This document shows positions 21,594-29,902 of a stretch of DNA of 32,219 nucleotides, in pieces (position 1 is the first letter of the stretch; each line of letters starts with the position of its first letter). Made by a program: the position numbers and the translations under genes. Where the stretch lies: IMG/VR virus record IMGVR_UViG_3300043470_000311, positions 1-32,219 of that record. One strand, written 5' to 3'. The notes under the pieces were generated by a model. That model saw only the letters and a list, made by a program, of their open reading frames with translations. It did no database searches and was not told where the DNA came from. The DNA comes from a virus.

Positions 21594-22109
21594 ATGGCAT
21601 GTGCATTAACGCAAGGACATACACCAAAGGTTTGTAAAACCAGTGCTGGTGTTAAGTCCTTTTTAATTACAGAATTTGCAAACGTAACATCAATAACTAA
21701 AACAGCTGGAGTTATTACAACTCTTACAACTGTTGTAGGTGCTGACTTTTTCAGATACAAACAAAAAAGTGAAGTTGCTTCATTTAAACAAACAGGTGCA
21801 TCAGACGTTAAGACTGGGACAGTTGCTTACGATTTAGAAGCTAACTTGGAACTTTTAGGTTTAGACCAAGCGACTCAAACTGAATTAGATTTATTAATCA
21901 GAAATACAGTTATTTTAATTGCTGAAATGACTGACGGGACTTTTTGGTTTTTAGGTGAGAATTACGGTATGGATTTGGTTTCTGACGGATTAGAATCAGG
22001 AGTTGCATTAGGTGACTTCATGGGTGATAAATTACAATTTAAAGGACGCGCATATACTAGAGTTGCATCAGTTAGCTCAACAGTAATTAGCGGACTTACT
22101 ATCGCTTAA
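21594..22109 (+). CDS. Major tail tube-like protein
   Basis: 171 residues, beta-rich, with TVAYDLEANLELLGLDQATQ, then ELDLLIRNTVILIAEMTDGT, WFLGENYGMDLVSDG and GDKLQFKGRAYT. This is a pattern of tail tube monomers (a central beta barrel with a loop and late GxxxGD...FxG). It stands alone between two terminators, as expected for a protein made in large amounts. No late-type AATACTT motif was found upstream, so its transcription may come through the leaky terminator or from a site I missed. Confidence 0.65.
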   Translation: MACALTQGHTPKVCKTSAGVKSFLITEFANVTSITKTAGVITTLTTVVGADFFRYKQKSEVASFKQTGASDVKTGTVAYDLEANLELLGLDQATQTELDLLIRNTVILIAEMTDGTFWFLGENYGMDLVSDGLESGVALGDFMGDKLQFKGRAYTRVASVSSTVISGLTIA

Positions 22110-22135
22110 ACTAATCGCTTTCATGTGGTGAGTTG

Positions 22136-22167
22136 AGACAGTCATTAACGTGACTGTCTTTTTTTTT
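22136..22167 (+). terminator. Intrinsic terminator after tail tube gene
   Basis: AGACAGTCA 22136-22144 and TGACTGTCT 22151-22159, a 9-bp stem with a 6-nt loop and a T run through 22167. It ends at the TATC box of candidate late promoter D, a back-to-back terminator/promoter arrangement. Confidence 0.9.
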
Positions 22168-22193
22168 ATCATTATATTTGTAAATTAATACTT
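22167..22193 (+). promoter_or_regulatory. Candidate phage late promoter D (TATC-N16-AATACTT)
   Basis: TATC 22167-22170, 16 nt, AATACTT 22187-22193, with ATG at 22202. A host-type TATATTTG (22173-22180) also falls in the spacer but has no convincing -33 box, so the late motif is preferred. Confidence 0.55.
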
Positions 22194-22201
22194 TATATTT
22201 A

Positions 22202-22594
22202 ATGATACTGATTAACAAGAATAGCGCAAACACTTGCATCTTAACGTTAAGCGAAAGAACAACGTTAACAAATGTAAAGTATTTGTTTGAGTTTATAAAC
22301 GATAGCACTAAGCAAACTAAAACGTTTCTTTGTGCCGATATATCAACGAATAAAGAGCGTTTTAATGAATTTGTAATTACAGAAAATACAACGGAAAATT
22401 TACTAACGGGAACTGTATCGTTAACCATTGGTGACTGGAAATACAACATATACCAACAAACATCAACAACTAATTTAATCGTAGCTAACAGCGGCGCATT
22501 AGTTGAAAATGGTAAGGTTGAGGTCAAAGGTACATCAACTGACTTAGCAGAATTTACAAGCGAACAAACAACTTACAAGGAATTTAATGGCTAA
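22202..22594 (+). CDS. Hypothetical structural protein before portal
   Basis: 130 residues, beta-rich. TVSLTIGDWKYNIYQQ and ALVENGKVEVKG form a pattern (GxWxYxxYxQ ... LExGxxxV) I associate with small virion proteins of Bacteroidetes phages. It overlaps the portal start by 8 bases. Probably a head or tail component; exact role unknown. Confidence 0.5.
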   Translation: MILINKNSANTCILTLSERTTLTNVKYLFEFINDSTKQTKTFLCADISTNKERFNEFVITENTTENLLTGTVSLTIGDWKYNIYQQTSTTNLIVANSGALVENGKVEVKGTSTDLAEFTSEQTTYKEFNG

Positions 22595-24647
22595 AAATAA
22601 TACATCTATTGAAGTGCTAAATAACAGTTTAGCTTTCGTAACATTTGGCGAAGAGAAACGTCCTGAATTAAAAAAGGACTGGCAACATGACTATATTAAG
22701 TACGGAAAGAAAAATGACTTCCCGCAAGAACTTGTTAGGTACTTTGAAGAACATGCAGAGCATGGAGCGATAGTAAATGCCAAGGCTCGTTACTTATGGG
22801 GACGTGGATTAAAGGCCGTTAACAAAGAACAAGATGAGCAAGCAGATTTGTTTTTAAGTAAAGCAAATCGTTTTGAAAGTTGGAATAAGATAGGGCAAAA
22901 GTTAGCCTTAGATTGCGAATTATTCAATTCATTTTATTTACAAGTAATTACTGACATTAATGGTAAGCCTGTTGAGTATTTCCATCTACAATACGCTAAC
23001 TGTAGACTAAGTGAATGCAAAACTAAATTATATTTTTGCGAAGACTGGACTGTCAGAAATCCTGATTTCAAAGTATTTTCAATATACAAGAAAGGTCAGG
23101 TAGGCACATTCTTTACGTCATTTAGATACTATCAGCCGGCAAAGAATAGAATAGACGCTGTTTACACGAAAGTCCCTTACAATGGATGTTTGAGCGAAAT
23201 TAAAAGTGACATTGATATCACTACATTTAACGAATCATTTATTAGACGTGGTTTCTCTTCATCAATGATGGTTACGTTCTTCAATGGTGAACAGCCTCCT
23301 GAAGTTAAACGTGCAATCAAAGATAGATTTGAGCAGACATATACAGGGGTTGAGAACGCTGGTAGTGTGGTGCTTAACTTCGCAGATAAGAATGGTCAGG
23401 CGGCAAGCATTCAACCGATAAGCATTGATGAACTTGATAAAAAATTTGAATTTACTTCTAAGCGTTTACAACAAAAAATATTAGTATCTCACAATGTCAC
23501 TAACCCTGAAATATTTGGTGTTAAAACAGAAGGCAGTGCATTGGGTAACCGTGTGAGCGTAAAAGAATCTTATGAATTATTCTTAAACACATACAGTAAG
23601 CCTAGACAAGAGCCATTGCTACAATATATAGCAGACATTTGCTACTTAATGACAGGTGTTTATATAGAGTTTGATTTTGACCAATTAGAGCCTATCGGTT
23701 ACGATTTCTCGACTGACCAAGATTTAACTCAGGACGAAAGACGCGCCATTAAAGGGTTTGAGCCATTAAGCGAACAACAACCAACGGAACAAATACAAGC
23801 GCAAGTTAATAGCACATTGACTAACTTAACAGGTAGACAGTTTCAGGGCTTAATGCGAATCGTAAATAAGTACGATAAAGGCACGATTAACAAGCAGTCA
23901 GCTATTGCTTTAATGGTTAATGGATTTGGTTTGTCAAATGAAGATGCATTAACTTTCTTAAACGAAAACGACGCGATTGATGAAAGCATTGTTAAAATGT
24001 CTAAACAAAACGAAGATGTTATTTTAGCTAAATTCTTAGAACTTGCTGAGCCTGACAACGAAGGCCACGAAGTATTATTTGAAGAGGAAGTACACATACA
24101 TAATTTAAAAGACGCTCTTAAATACGAATTAAAGGCGCATAGAATGTACTTTGAGGATGCATTGAATATTAGTGTAACAGATTTAGACAAAGCAGTTTTA
24201 AACGCAATTAAAGGTAATCCTACATTGACTCAAGAAGAATTATCAAAGTTGCTAAATGTTTCGATTGAGAAAATTAAACAATCAGTTTTCAGATTAAAAG
24301 AAAAGGGACTAGTTGAGAAAAACGCTAGAGCCTATGAAGTAACTGATAAGGGGATTGAAAAAAAAAGTGAGCCAATTAAAACTACTACAATCAAAACTGT
24401 TTATAAATATGCTGTAAGAACACCGACACCACCATTAAAGGGTAATTCAAGAAAATATTGCAGAGATTTAATGGCTATGAGTAAAGATAAACATTGGACT
24501 TATGAACAACTTGAAAAGATGGAAAACGAATTTGGAATGAATGCATTTGATTACCGCGGTGGGTGGTGGACAAACGCAAACACTGGAGAAACTACACCTT
24601 ACTGTCGTCACATTTGGAAAGCAATCACAATAAAAGAAACTAAATAA
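22587..24647 (+). CDS. Portal protein with C-terminal winged-helix and Mu gpF-like extensions
   Basis: 686 residues. The first part (about 1-400) is a portal: KDWQHDYIKYGKKNDFPQEL, HGAIVNAKARYLWGRG, a wing region, and the clip/stem pattern ending in SVKESYELFLNTYSKPRQEP. After a helical region, residues about 535-593 form a winged helix-turn-helix (NPTLTQEELSKLLNVSIEKI, then RLKEKGLVEKN). The last 75 residues (SRKYCRDLMA...DYRGGWW...TPYCRHIW) match the cysteine/tryptophan end of Mu gpF-like minor capsid proteins. The portal forms the DNA gate; the extensions may reach DNA or the inner shell. Confidence 0.8.
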   Translation: MAKNNTSIEVLNNSLAFVTFGEEKRPELKKDWQHDYIKYGKKNDFPQELVRYFEEHAEHGAIVNAKARYLWGRGLKAVNKEQDEQADLFLSKANRFESWNKIGQKLALDCELFNSFYLQVITDINGKPVEYFHLQYANCRLSECKTKLYFCEDWTVRNPDFKVFSIYKKGQVGTFFTSFRYYQPAKNRIDAVYTKVPYNGCLSEIKSDIDITTFNESFIRRGFSSSMMVTFFNGEQPPEVKRAIKDRFEQTYTGVENAGSVVLNFADKNGQAASIQPISIDELDKKFEFTSKRLQQKILVSHNVTNPEIFGVKTEGSALGNRVSVKESYELFLNTYSKPRQEPLLQYIADICYLMTGVYIEFDFDQLEPIGYDFSTDQDLTQDERRAIKGFEPLSEQQPTEQIQAQVNSTLTNLTGRQFQGLMRIVNKYDKGTINKQSAIALMVNGFGLSNEDALTFLNENDAIDESIVKMSKQNEDVILAKFLELAEPDNEGHEVLFEEEVHIHNLKDALKYELKAHRMYFEDALNISVTDLDKAVLNAIKGNPTLTQEELSKLLNVSIEKIKQSVFRLKEKGLVEKNARAYEVTDKGIEKKSEPIKTTTIKTVYKYAVRTPTPPLKGNSRKYCRDLMAMSKDKHWTYEQLEKMENEFGMNAFDYRGGWWTNANTGETTPYCRHIWKAITIKETK

Positions 24648-24648
24648 A

Positions 24649-25218
24649 ATGGATGCACTTTTTATAAGCCAACAATATTTAAAGGATAAATCACTTATCA
24701 ATGATAACACTGACTGGGAGTTATTACAGCCTTCAATTATTATGATACAAGATTTGTATTTACAACAAGTATTAGGCACTCCTTTGTTTGAGGACTTACA
24801 GGATAAGATTACCTATAACACGCTTTCAGTTGATGAAACTAATCTAATCAAAAAGTACATTCAAAAGATGTTGCATTGGTATATTTTAATGGAAGCGACA
24901 ACCATTTTAAAGTATAGATATACAAATAAAGGCGTGATGGTTAAGAGTTCGGAAAACTCACAACCAATAAGTGAAAGCGAGATGAAAGTAGTTAAGGACG
25001 AATGGCGAAGCATAGGCGAACGCTACAGTGAACTTTTAACTAAATATTTAATCAAATATTCGTCAACTTTTCCACTTTATAATACTTACAATAGTGAGGG
25101 AATGAATCGTTCATTAACTAACTTAAGTACGGGAATATTTATCAATGATGACTACATCATTCGCAAAGTTAATCCAAGTGATAACGATCAATTAACTGAT
25201 TTCGGATGGACATACTAA
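24649..25218 (+). CDS. Head-tail connector (DUF6712-like)
   Basis: 189 residues, mostly helical. QYLKDKSLINDNTDWELL, then IMIQDLYLQQVLGTPLFEDL and QKMLHWYILMEATTILKYR follow the layout of adaptor proteins that bind below the portal, close to DUF6712-type connectors. It starts one base after the portal stop. The family call is moderate; the connector role follows from order. Confidence 0.65.
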   Translation: MDALFISQQYLKDKSLINDNTDWELLQPSIIMIQDLYLQQVLGTPLFEDLQDKITYNTLSVDETNLIKKYIQKMLHWYILMEATTILKYRYTNKGVMVKSSENSQPISESEMKVVKDEWRSIGERYSELLTKYLIKYSSTFPLYNTYNSEGMNRSLTNLSTGIFINDDYIIRKVNPSDNDQLTDFGWTY

Positions 25219-25221
25219 GAT

Positions 25222-25350
25222 ATGAGCAAAGCAAACGAAAAGAAAATTATAGAAAAATTAAAGGTTTTAAAGCCTCAAGTATATGCTGACATTAAACCAA
25301 ACAATCGAGATTTTAAAAAACTTTACTTCCAAACACAAAAGCCTAAATAG
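25222..25350 (+). CDS. Small hypothetical 42-aa protein
   Basis: Basic, begins MSKANEKKIIEKLKVLKPQV. It starts three bases after the connector stop and overlaps the next gene by 68 bases in another frame. Adjacency favours a real gene, but so long an overlap leaves doubt. Confidence 0.4.
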   Translation: MSKANEKKIIEKLKVLKPQVYADIKPNNRDFKKLYFQTQKPK

Positions 25351-25930
25351 TTTTTACTTTGGCGATAAATGGGAAGTTGGGGCAAGCAATCCGATTCAAT
25401 ACCCTTTGCTTTGGTGTTCGTTAAGTTCATCAACAATCACTAACAATGTTATTGAGCGTAAATTTGTTATTGATATTTCTGACAAAGTAAACTTAGACGA
25501 ATCAAACGAAACGCACGTTTTAAGCGACTGCGAAATGATAGCCTATGATTTACTTAACTATCTTGAGCAAATCGCTGACAGTGGCGAAATAGGCATTAAA
25601 ATACAATCAAATACATCACTGACTGACTATACAGAAGATAGAGACGACATGGTTTCAGGTTGGTTCTTTGAGGTTTCAATTAGTTCTCACATTGGGAACT
25701 ATTCATGTAACTTACCTATCAGTAATGGTAATATCTTTGATGGTAATTACATTTACATTGACGGCCAATACAACGTGTCATGCGGAGACTTTGAAGTATT
25801 AATCAAAGACCAAAGCGGTAACACTTTACAAACATTTACAACAAGTGGAACTTACACTGTAGAGGTGTTACAAAACATTATTGATACAATCACATCAAAT
25901 ACATCAACAATCATTCAACCATTAACATAG
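25283..25930 (+). CDS. Minor tail/head completion-like protein
   Basis: 215 residues. The N-terminus (TIEILKNFTSKHKSLNSFYF) and a middle beta region (YPLLWCSLSSSTITNN; RKFVIDISDKVNLDESNETH; VSGWFFEVSIS) are like the tail-completion or neck proteins that follow connectors in this phage type. The last third is a beta-domain with repeats such as GNIFDGNYIYIDGQYN. It is directly followed by a fibre gene whose ATG comes right after the stop. Confidence 0.5.
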   Translation: MLTLNQTIEILKNFTSKHKSLNSFYFGDKWEVGASNPIQYPLLWCSLSSSTITNNVIERKFVIDISDKVNLDESNETHVLSDCEMIAYDLLNYLEQIADSGEIGIKIQSNTSLTDYTEDRDDMVSGWFFEVSISSHIGNYSCNLPISNGNIFDGNYIYIDGQYNVSCGDFEVLIKDQSGNTLQTFTTSGTYTVEVLQNIIDTITSNTSTIIQPLT

Positions 25931-27379
25931 ATGGCAAACGTAAACATACAATTAGGTTACAAGGATAGTGCATGGTTCACGGCAAATGCAACATTAGTTT
26001 TGCTTGCTGGTCAGGTAGTATACTTGCAACAAACGGGGCAGTATAAAATTGGTAACGGGGTTACTCAACTAAGCGCATTGGCCTTCTTAGGTAGCTCAGT
26101 GATAGCAACCGAAACACAATTAGTTACGGCAACTGTAGTAAACAAAACAGGGGTTAATTTATTAGCCTCAAACTATCAAGCTGTTAAGGTTTCAACGGCT
26201 CAAGGCCAACGTTTAGCTGTTGATTTCGCGCAAGCTAACAATGATAATAATTCAGCTGATACCATTGGTTTAGTCAGAGAAAATATAAGTAATAACCAAG
26301 AGGGAGACGTTGTTATATTAGGCCAAATAGTTGATGTAAATACAACGGGTTCATTACAAGGCGAAACGTGGGTTGATGGTGATGTACTTTACTTATCGCC
26401 AACTGTAGCTGGACGAATTACTAATATTAAGCCAACGGGGGCGACTGGTCATATAGTTGTAATAGGTTACATTGAATATGCACATTCGCAACATGGAAAA
26501 ATCTATACTAAAATTATGAACGGGTGGGAGCTCGAAGAATTGCATAATGTTAGTGATGTAAGTTACACTACCCCCATTGATGCTGATAGCTTGTTGATTA
26601 AAGATAGTACAGCGTCACTTTGGAAGCGTTTAACGTGGGCGAATATAAAGACGTTAATATTTACTATCCCTTCATTAGTTAGCCAAGCGGCTGGGGTTGC
26701 TATTACGGGTGTTCAATGGGTGTTAGGTTCTAAACAATGGGTAGGCGGTAATATTACTACTCAAAAAGAAATTGAGTTAACATCACCTAGCTATTCATTT
26801 ACAACATCTTCAACAATTACAAACGCTTATTCAATGTATGTGAATGCGCCTACAGCGTCAACAAATGCAACTATTACAAATAACTATGCTATTGGTGCAA
26901 ATGGCAATATCTTAATGACTAATAACAAAGGCATTCAAGTGTTAGATGGAACTGGAACTCCAAGAAACTTAATCAACTATACATCGGCCGATAATATTAA
27001 CATTAACGGAAAACAAGGCAGTTCAGACATATTCATAAATCCAACATCAACAAATAAAGGAATGGTTCTTAAATCAACGGGAACTATCGGTATCTACGGA
27101 GTGTCCACACCTACAGCACGGCTACATGTTGGTGCCGGAGAAAGCGGAGTTAATGCCGCACCTTTGAAATTTACAAGTGGCACGAATCAAACAACTGCTG
27201 AAGCTGGTTCAATGGAATATAATAATACATTGCATTTTACTAACAGTGATGCAACAAGACGACACGTTGCATTAAGTCCAAACTCTACGAAAGTCACTGC
27301 TGGTGCGCCTTACACGAATGATGGCTACATAACTTTAAATATAAACGGAATAGATTTTAAAATTTTAACAACTGCTTAA
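25931..27379 (+). CDS. Fibre-like structural protein
   Basis: 482 residues. The N-terminus has a phage fibre module: YKDSAWFTANATLVLLAGQV, then GQYKIGNGVTQLS, as in head/tail fibre proteins that anchor by short beta repeats. A long threonine/serine/asparagine-rich part follows. Near the end, AAPLKFTSGTNQTTAEAGSM and EYNNTLHFTNSDATRRHV are a motif recurring in Bacteroidetes phage fibres. It probably forms trimers on the capsid or tail for host contact. Confidence 0.6.
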   Translation: MANVNIQLGYKDSAWFTANATLVLLAGQVVYLQQTGQYKIGNGVTQLSALAFLGSSVIATETQLVTATVVNKTGVNLLASNYQAVKVSTAQGQRLAVDFAQANNDNNSADTIGLVRENISNNQEGDVVILGQIVDVNTTGSLQGETWVDGDVLYLSPTVAGRITNIKPTGATGHIVVIGYIEYAHSQHGKIYTKIMNGWELEELHNVSDVSYTTPIDADSLLIKDSTASLWKRLTWANIKTLIFTIPSLVSQAAGVAITGVQWVLGSKQWVGGNITTQKEIELTSPSYSFTTSSTITNAYSMYVNAPTASTNATITNNYAIGANGNILMTNNKGIQVLDGTGTPRNLINYTSADNININGKQGSSDIFINPTSTNKGMVLKSTGTIGIYGVSTPTARLHVGAGESGVNAAPLKFTSGTNQTTAEAGSMEYNNTLHFTNSDATRRHVALSPNSTKVTAGAPYTNDGYITLNINGIDFKILTTA

Positions 27380-27380
27380 T

Positions 27381-27587
27381 ATGACACTAATTTACTTTAA
27401 CGCACCTGACAAGCCTGAAAACATTGGCATTTCACAACTAACAAATGATTTACAACAATTCATTGATGAACGATTAAATATTTTCGTGAACTATGCTATT
27501 GTAGGCAATCAAATACAGTTCGATGTAAACGAAGAACAAAGAGGTTACGCACTATTTTTTGACGTGCCAAATGACTTTCAAAATTAA
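27381..27587 (+). CDS. Hypothetical 68-aa protein
   Basis: Acidic, with a helix (QLTNDLQQFIDERLNIF) and an aromatic end. Starts one base after the fibre stop and ends the unit; candidate late promoter C begins right after its TAA. Unrecognised. Confidence 0.5.
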   Translation: MTLIYFNAPDKPENIGISQLTNDLQQFIDERLNIFVNYAIVGNQIQFDVNEEQRGYALFFDVPNDFQN

Positions 27588-27614
27588 TATCAATTCGTAA
27601 AAAATTTAATACTT
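27588..27614 (+). promoter_or_regulatory. Candidate phage late promoter C (TATC-N16-AATACTT)
   Basis: TATC 27588-27591, 16 nt, AATACTT 27608-27614. The 16 bases 27608-27623 equal 19733-19748. The next start is 27628. Confidence 0.6.
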
Positions 27615-27627
27615 AAAATAAAAGAAT

Positions 27628-27924
27628 ATGCTACAAGAAATTAATGACGCAATGGTTAACCGAATGGGCGGTTTCGCTGGTTCGAGAACAGTAACAGGAA
27701 CGGGTGCTTTAACTAGTTTAAACTTCGCTCAATTCTATGTGCGCGAGGATACAGTTATTGGCACATTGACTGGCACTGATAACCAAACAAATGCAACATC
27801 AAACCTATTAACAACATTAGGAATTTCAGCGGTTACATTGAAGGCTGGCGAATTACACGTCGCACCATACGGAACTAGAATAAGCGCGGTAACTTTAACA
27901 AGTGGTTCAATCATTTTATATTAA
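27628..27924 (+). CDS. Hypothetical virion protein, 98 aa
   Basis: Threonine/glycine-rich and beta-type (TVTGTGALTSLNFAQFYVRE), ending in a possible beta strand pair. First gene of the fibre-lysis unit. Such compact beta proteins often decorate phage heads, but I recognise no family. Confidence 0.5.
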   Translation: MLQEINDAMVNRMGGFAGSRTVTGTGALTSLNFAQFYVREDTVIGTLTGTDNQTNATSNLLTTLGISAVTLKAGELHVAPYGTRISAVTLTSGSIILY

Positions 27925-27926
27925 TT

Positions 27927-28730
27927 ATGCGAATAGCGAGAGGTATATCAGTTAGTAATACAAGCAAGCCAATAAGCACGGCTATCGTATATGATGCGGA
28001 TGCGGCGGCTTTCTTTACGGCGGCTAGTATTACTGATAATACTCAAAAATCGGCTGTTAATCAATTAGTGCTTAGTTTAAAATCAGCTAATATTTGGACT
28101 AAAATGAAAGCCTTATATCCTGTAGTTGGTGGGGTTGCAAGTGCTCATGCTATTAATTTAAAAACGCCGGGTACTTATAATTTAACCTTTCAAACCGGAT
28201 GGACTCACTCAAGTACTGGTATGACACCGAATGGCGCAACTTACGCAAGCTCAGCTCTTGTTCCGTCAAGTGTATTAGTTCAGAACTCAAGCCATGTGTC
28301 TTATTATTCTAGGACTAATAATACTGGGTTATACGACTTTGGTCACGATTGGACTTCGCAAACTTCTTTAATATATTTACTCTCAAGATATTCGGATAGT
28401 AAATCTTATTATCGTGTAAATGCTCAAAATACAGGAGGCACGGAAAGCTCGCAAACATTAGCTGATTCTTTAGGGTTATTTACAGTAAATAGAAATTCAG
28501 CAAGCGCTCAAGATTTATTTAAAAATACTACAAAATATACATTTAATGTTAATTCATTTGGTTTGCCGAGTAACTCTATAATTTTAGGCGGTATATTTTC
28601 AGGTACTTTTTATGGAGGCTCAAGGCAATGCGCCTTTGCCTCAATAGGTGATGGGTTAACCGATGCAGAGGCTTCATCATTTTATACAGCAGTTCAAAAT
28701 TATCAAACAACATTAGGTAGACAAGTATAA
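27927..28730 (+). CDS. Receptor-binding/fibre tip-like protein (LamG-type)
   Basis: 267 residues. The start IVYDADAAAFFTAASITDNT, then SAVNQLVLSLKSANIWTKMK and LYPVVGG and the end SIGDGLTDAEASSFYTAVQN form a pattern common in Bacteroidetes phages and prophages. It consists of a concanavalin/LamG-like sandwich between two helices. It probably binds surface glycans and determines host range. The gene shares one base (A of TAATG) with the next. Confidence 0.65.
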   Translation: MRIARGISVSNTSKPISTAIVYDADAAAFFTAASITDNTQKSAVNQLVLSLKSANIWTKMKALYPVVGGVASAHAINLKTPGTYNLTFQTGWTHSSTGMTPNGATYASSALVPSSVLVQNSSHVSYYSRTNNTGLYDFGHDWTSQTSLIYLLSRYSDSKSYYRVNAQNTGGTESSQTLADSLGLFTVNRNSASAQDLFKNTTKYTFNVNSFGLPSNSIILGGIFSGTFYGGSRQCAFASIGDGLTDAEASSFYTAVQNYQTTLGRQV

Positions 28731-28951
28731 TGGAAGGCAGAATAGTAACTAACCAACAAGCTCAAGATTTACAAGGTAAATTCATTGACTCAGATACTTT
28801 TTTTGGATTCATTCAAGATATTAACGACGTTTATTTTTTATTATTAAGTGAATCAGATGAGGCGGATATTAGCTCAACTGAATACGCTTATTTGTTAGAT
28901 ATTCCGTTAAGTCCATTTATTCCTAAACCAACACCACCAAGACCATTTTAA
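28730..28951 (+). CDS. Hypothetical 73-aa protein with proline-rich end
   Basis: An acidic body followed by SPFIPKPTPPRPF at the C-terminus. Coupled to the receptor-binding-like gene (TAATG), so it may be a partner or fibre chaperone; that is inference from position only. Confidence 0.5.
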   Translation: MEGRIVTNQQAQDLQGKFIDSDTFFGFIQDINDVYFLLLSESDEADISSTEYAYLLDIPLSPFIPKPTPPRPF

Positions 28952-28956
28952 AATTT

Positions 28957-29205
28957 ATGCTTAACACTGAAAATGCTATAAAACTCGTTACTTTCGTTGC
29001 TGGTCTTTCTTCAATGTACTATGCTATTAAATCAGATATAAGAGAAATAAACACCGAGAAACACTATGAGATAGAGCATTTGCAGTATCAGATAAATGAG
29101 ATAAAAGAAAATTGCTGCGATGATACAAGAAGGAAATCATTTGCAATTGACATCAAGCAACCTGAAGCGGTAAAGCCAAAAAACGACATTGACGAAATGT
29201 TCTAA
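28957..29205 (+). CDS. Small membrane protein (holin-like or lysis accessory)
   Basis: 82 residues: one N-terminal membrane segment (about 8-25, IKLVTFVAGLSSMYYAIK) and then a coiled coil rich in E, K and I, with a CC pair. One membrane pass plus a coil resembles phage lysis accessory proteins or Class III-like holins. It lies directly before the DUF5675 gene. Confidence 0.5.
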   Translation: MLNTENAIKLVTFVAGLSSMYYAIKSDIREINTEKHYEIEHLQYQINEIKENCCDDTRRKSFAIDIKQPEAVKPKNDIDEMF

Positions 29206-29207
29206 CA

Positions 29208-29678
29208 ATGACTGAAAGACGTTACAACTATTTATTTAAAAAGATGGAATTATATTTAAAACGCGAAACATTTACAGAGCAGTCAACAATAGGTAAACTA
29301 AGCATTGACGGCCAGTTTGAGTGCTTTATACTTGAGGACAAAGATCGTGGATTGCATGATAAAATGTCAATAGCTGAAATTGAAGCTCACAAAATTTTCG
29401 GTAAAACTTGCATTCCTTATGGCCGCTATGAAATAGATTGGACTATGAGCGCACGTTTCAAAAAAATGATGCCTATATTATTGAAAACGCCCGGCTATAC
29501 TGGCGTGCGCATCCATACCGGCAACTCCGAAAAAGACACGTTAGGCTGTTTGCTTCCGGGAAAAAAGAGAGCTAACAACATGGTTACTGAAAGCACGGCG
29601 GCGACTAACTTACTTTATTCTAAGATCCAAACGGCTAAAAGCAGAGGCGAAAAAATATTTATAACAATAGCCAAATGA
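29208..29678 (+). CDS. DUF5675 family protein, putative lysis enzyme
   Basis: 156 residues. LSIDGQFECFILEDKDR, IPYGRYEI and GVRIHTGNSEKDTLGCLLPG match DUF5675; the H...GC region recalls L,D-transpeptidase/murein-binding folds, with H and C as possible catalytic residues. Its place between two membrane proteins in the lysis block suggests cell wall degradation, not proven. An in-frame ATG at 29244 (MELYLKRETF) equals the usual family start and may be the true one. Confidence 0.65.
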   Translation: MTERRYNYLFKKMELYLKRETFTEQSTIGKLSIDGQFECFILEDKDRGLHDKMSIAEIEAHKIFGKTCIPYGRYEIDWTMSARFKKMMPILLKTPGYTGVRIHTGNSEKDTLGCLLPGKKRANNMVTESTAATNLLYSKIQTAKSRGEKIFITIAK

Positions 29679-29902
29679 TTAAGAAACTACTTGCATCCTT
29701 AGACAACAGTAATTACGGTTATAGCGCACGTAAACTAACTGCCTTTATATTGGTTTCACTTGTTGTATTAGCGCATCTTAAATGGCTTAATTTAGGGGAT
29801 TTAACGCAGTTAGGTGAGGTGTTAATCATTGACTATACTTTTATTTCAGCACTATTCGGAATGACCACATATCAAAAGATAAAAAGTAATGAGCCTAAAT
29901 AA
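29675..29902 (+). CDS. Holin-like membrane protein
   Basis: 75 residues, two hydrophobic segments (about 21-37, KLTAFILVSLVVLAHL, and about 49-65, VLIIDYTFISALFGMTTYQ), short charged end. Size, topology and place after the DUF5675 gene fit a class II holin that permeabilises the membrane for lysis. ATGA-coupled upstream; overlaps the next gene by 14 bases. Confidence 0.65.
   Translation: MIKKLLASLDNSNYGYSARKLTAFILVSLVVLAHLKWLNLGDLTQLGEVLIIDYTFISALFGMTTYQKIKSNEPK

Noticed and set aside
22173-22180. TATATTTG as a host-type promoter
   Set aside because: No -33 box at the right distance; sits in the spacer of the better-supported late motif. Both remain possible.
25311-25321. Slippery-looking TTTTAAAAAAC in the 25222 gene
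   Set aside because: Codon phase is wrong for a -1 heptamer, and the next gene is in the +1 frame with its own ATG.
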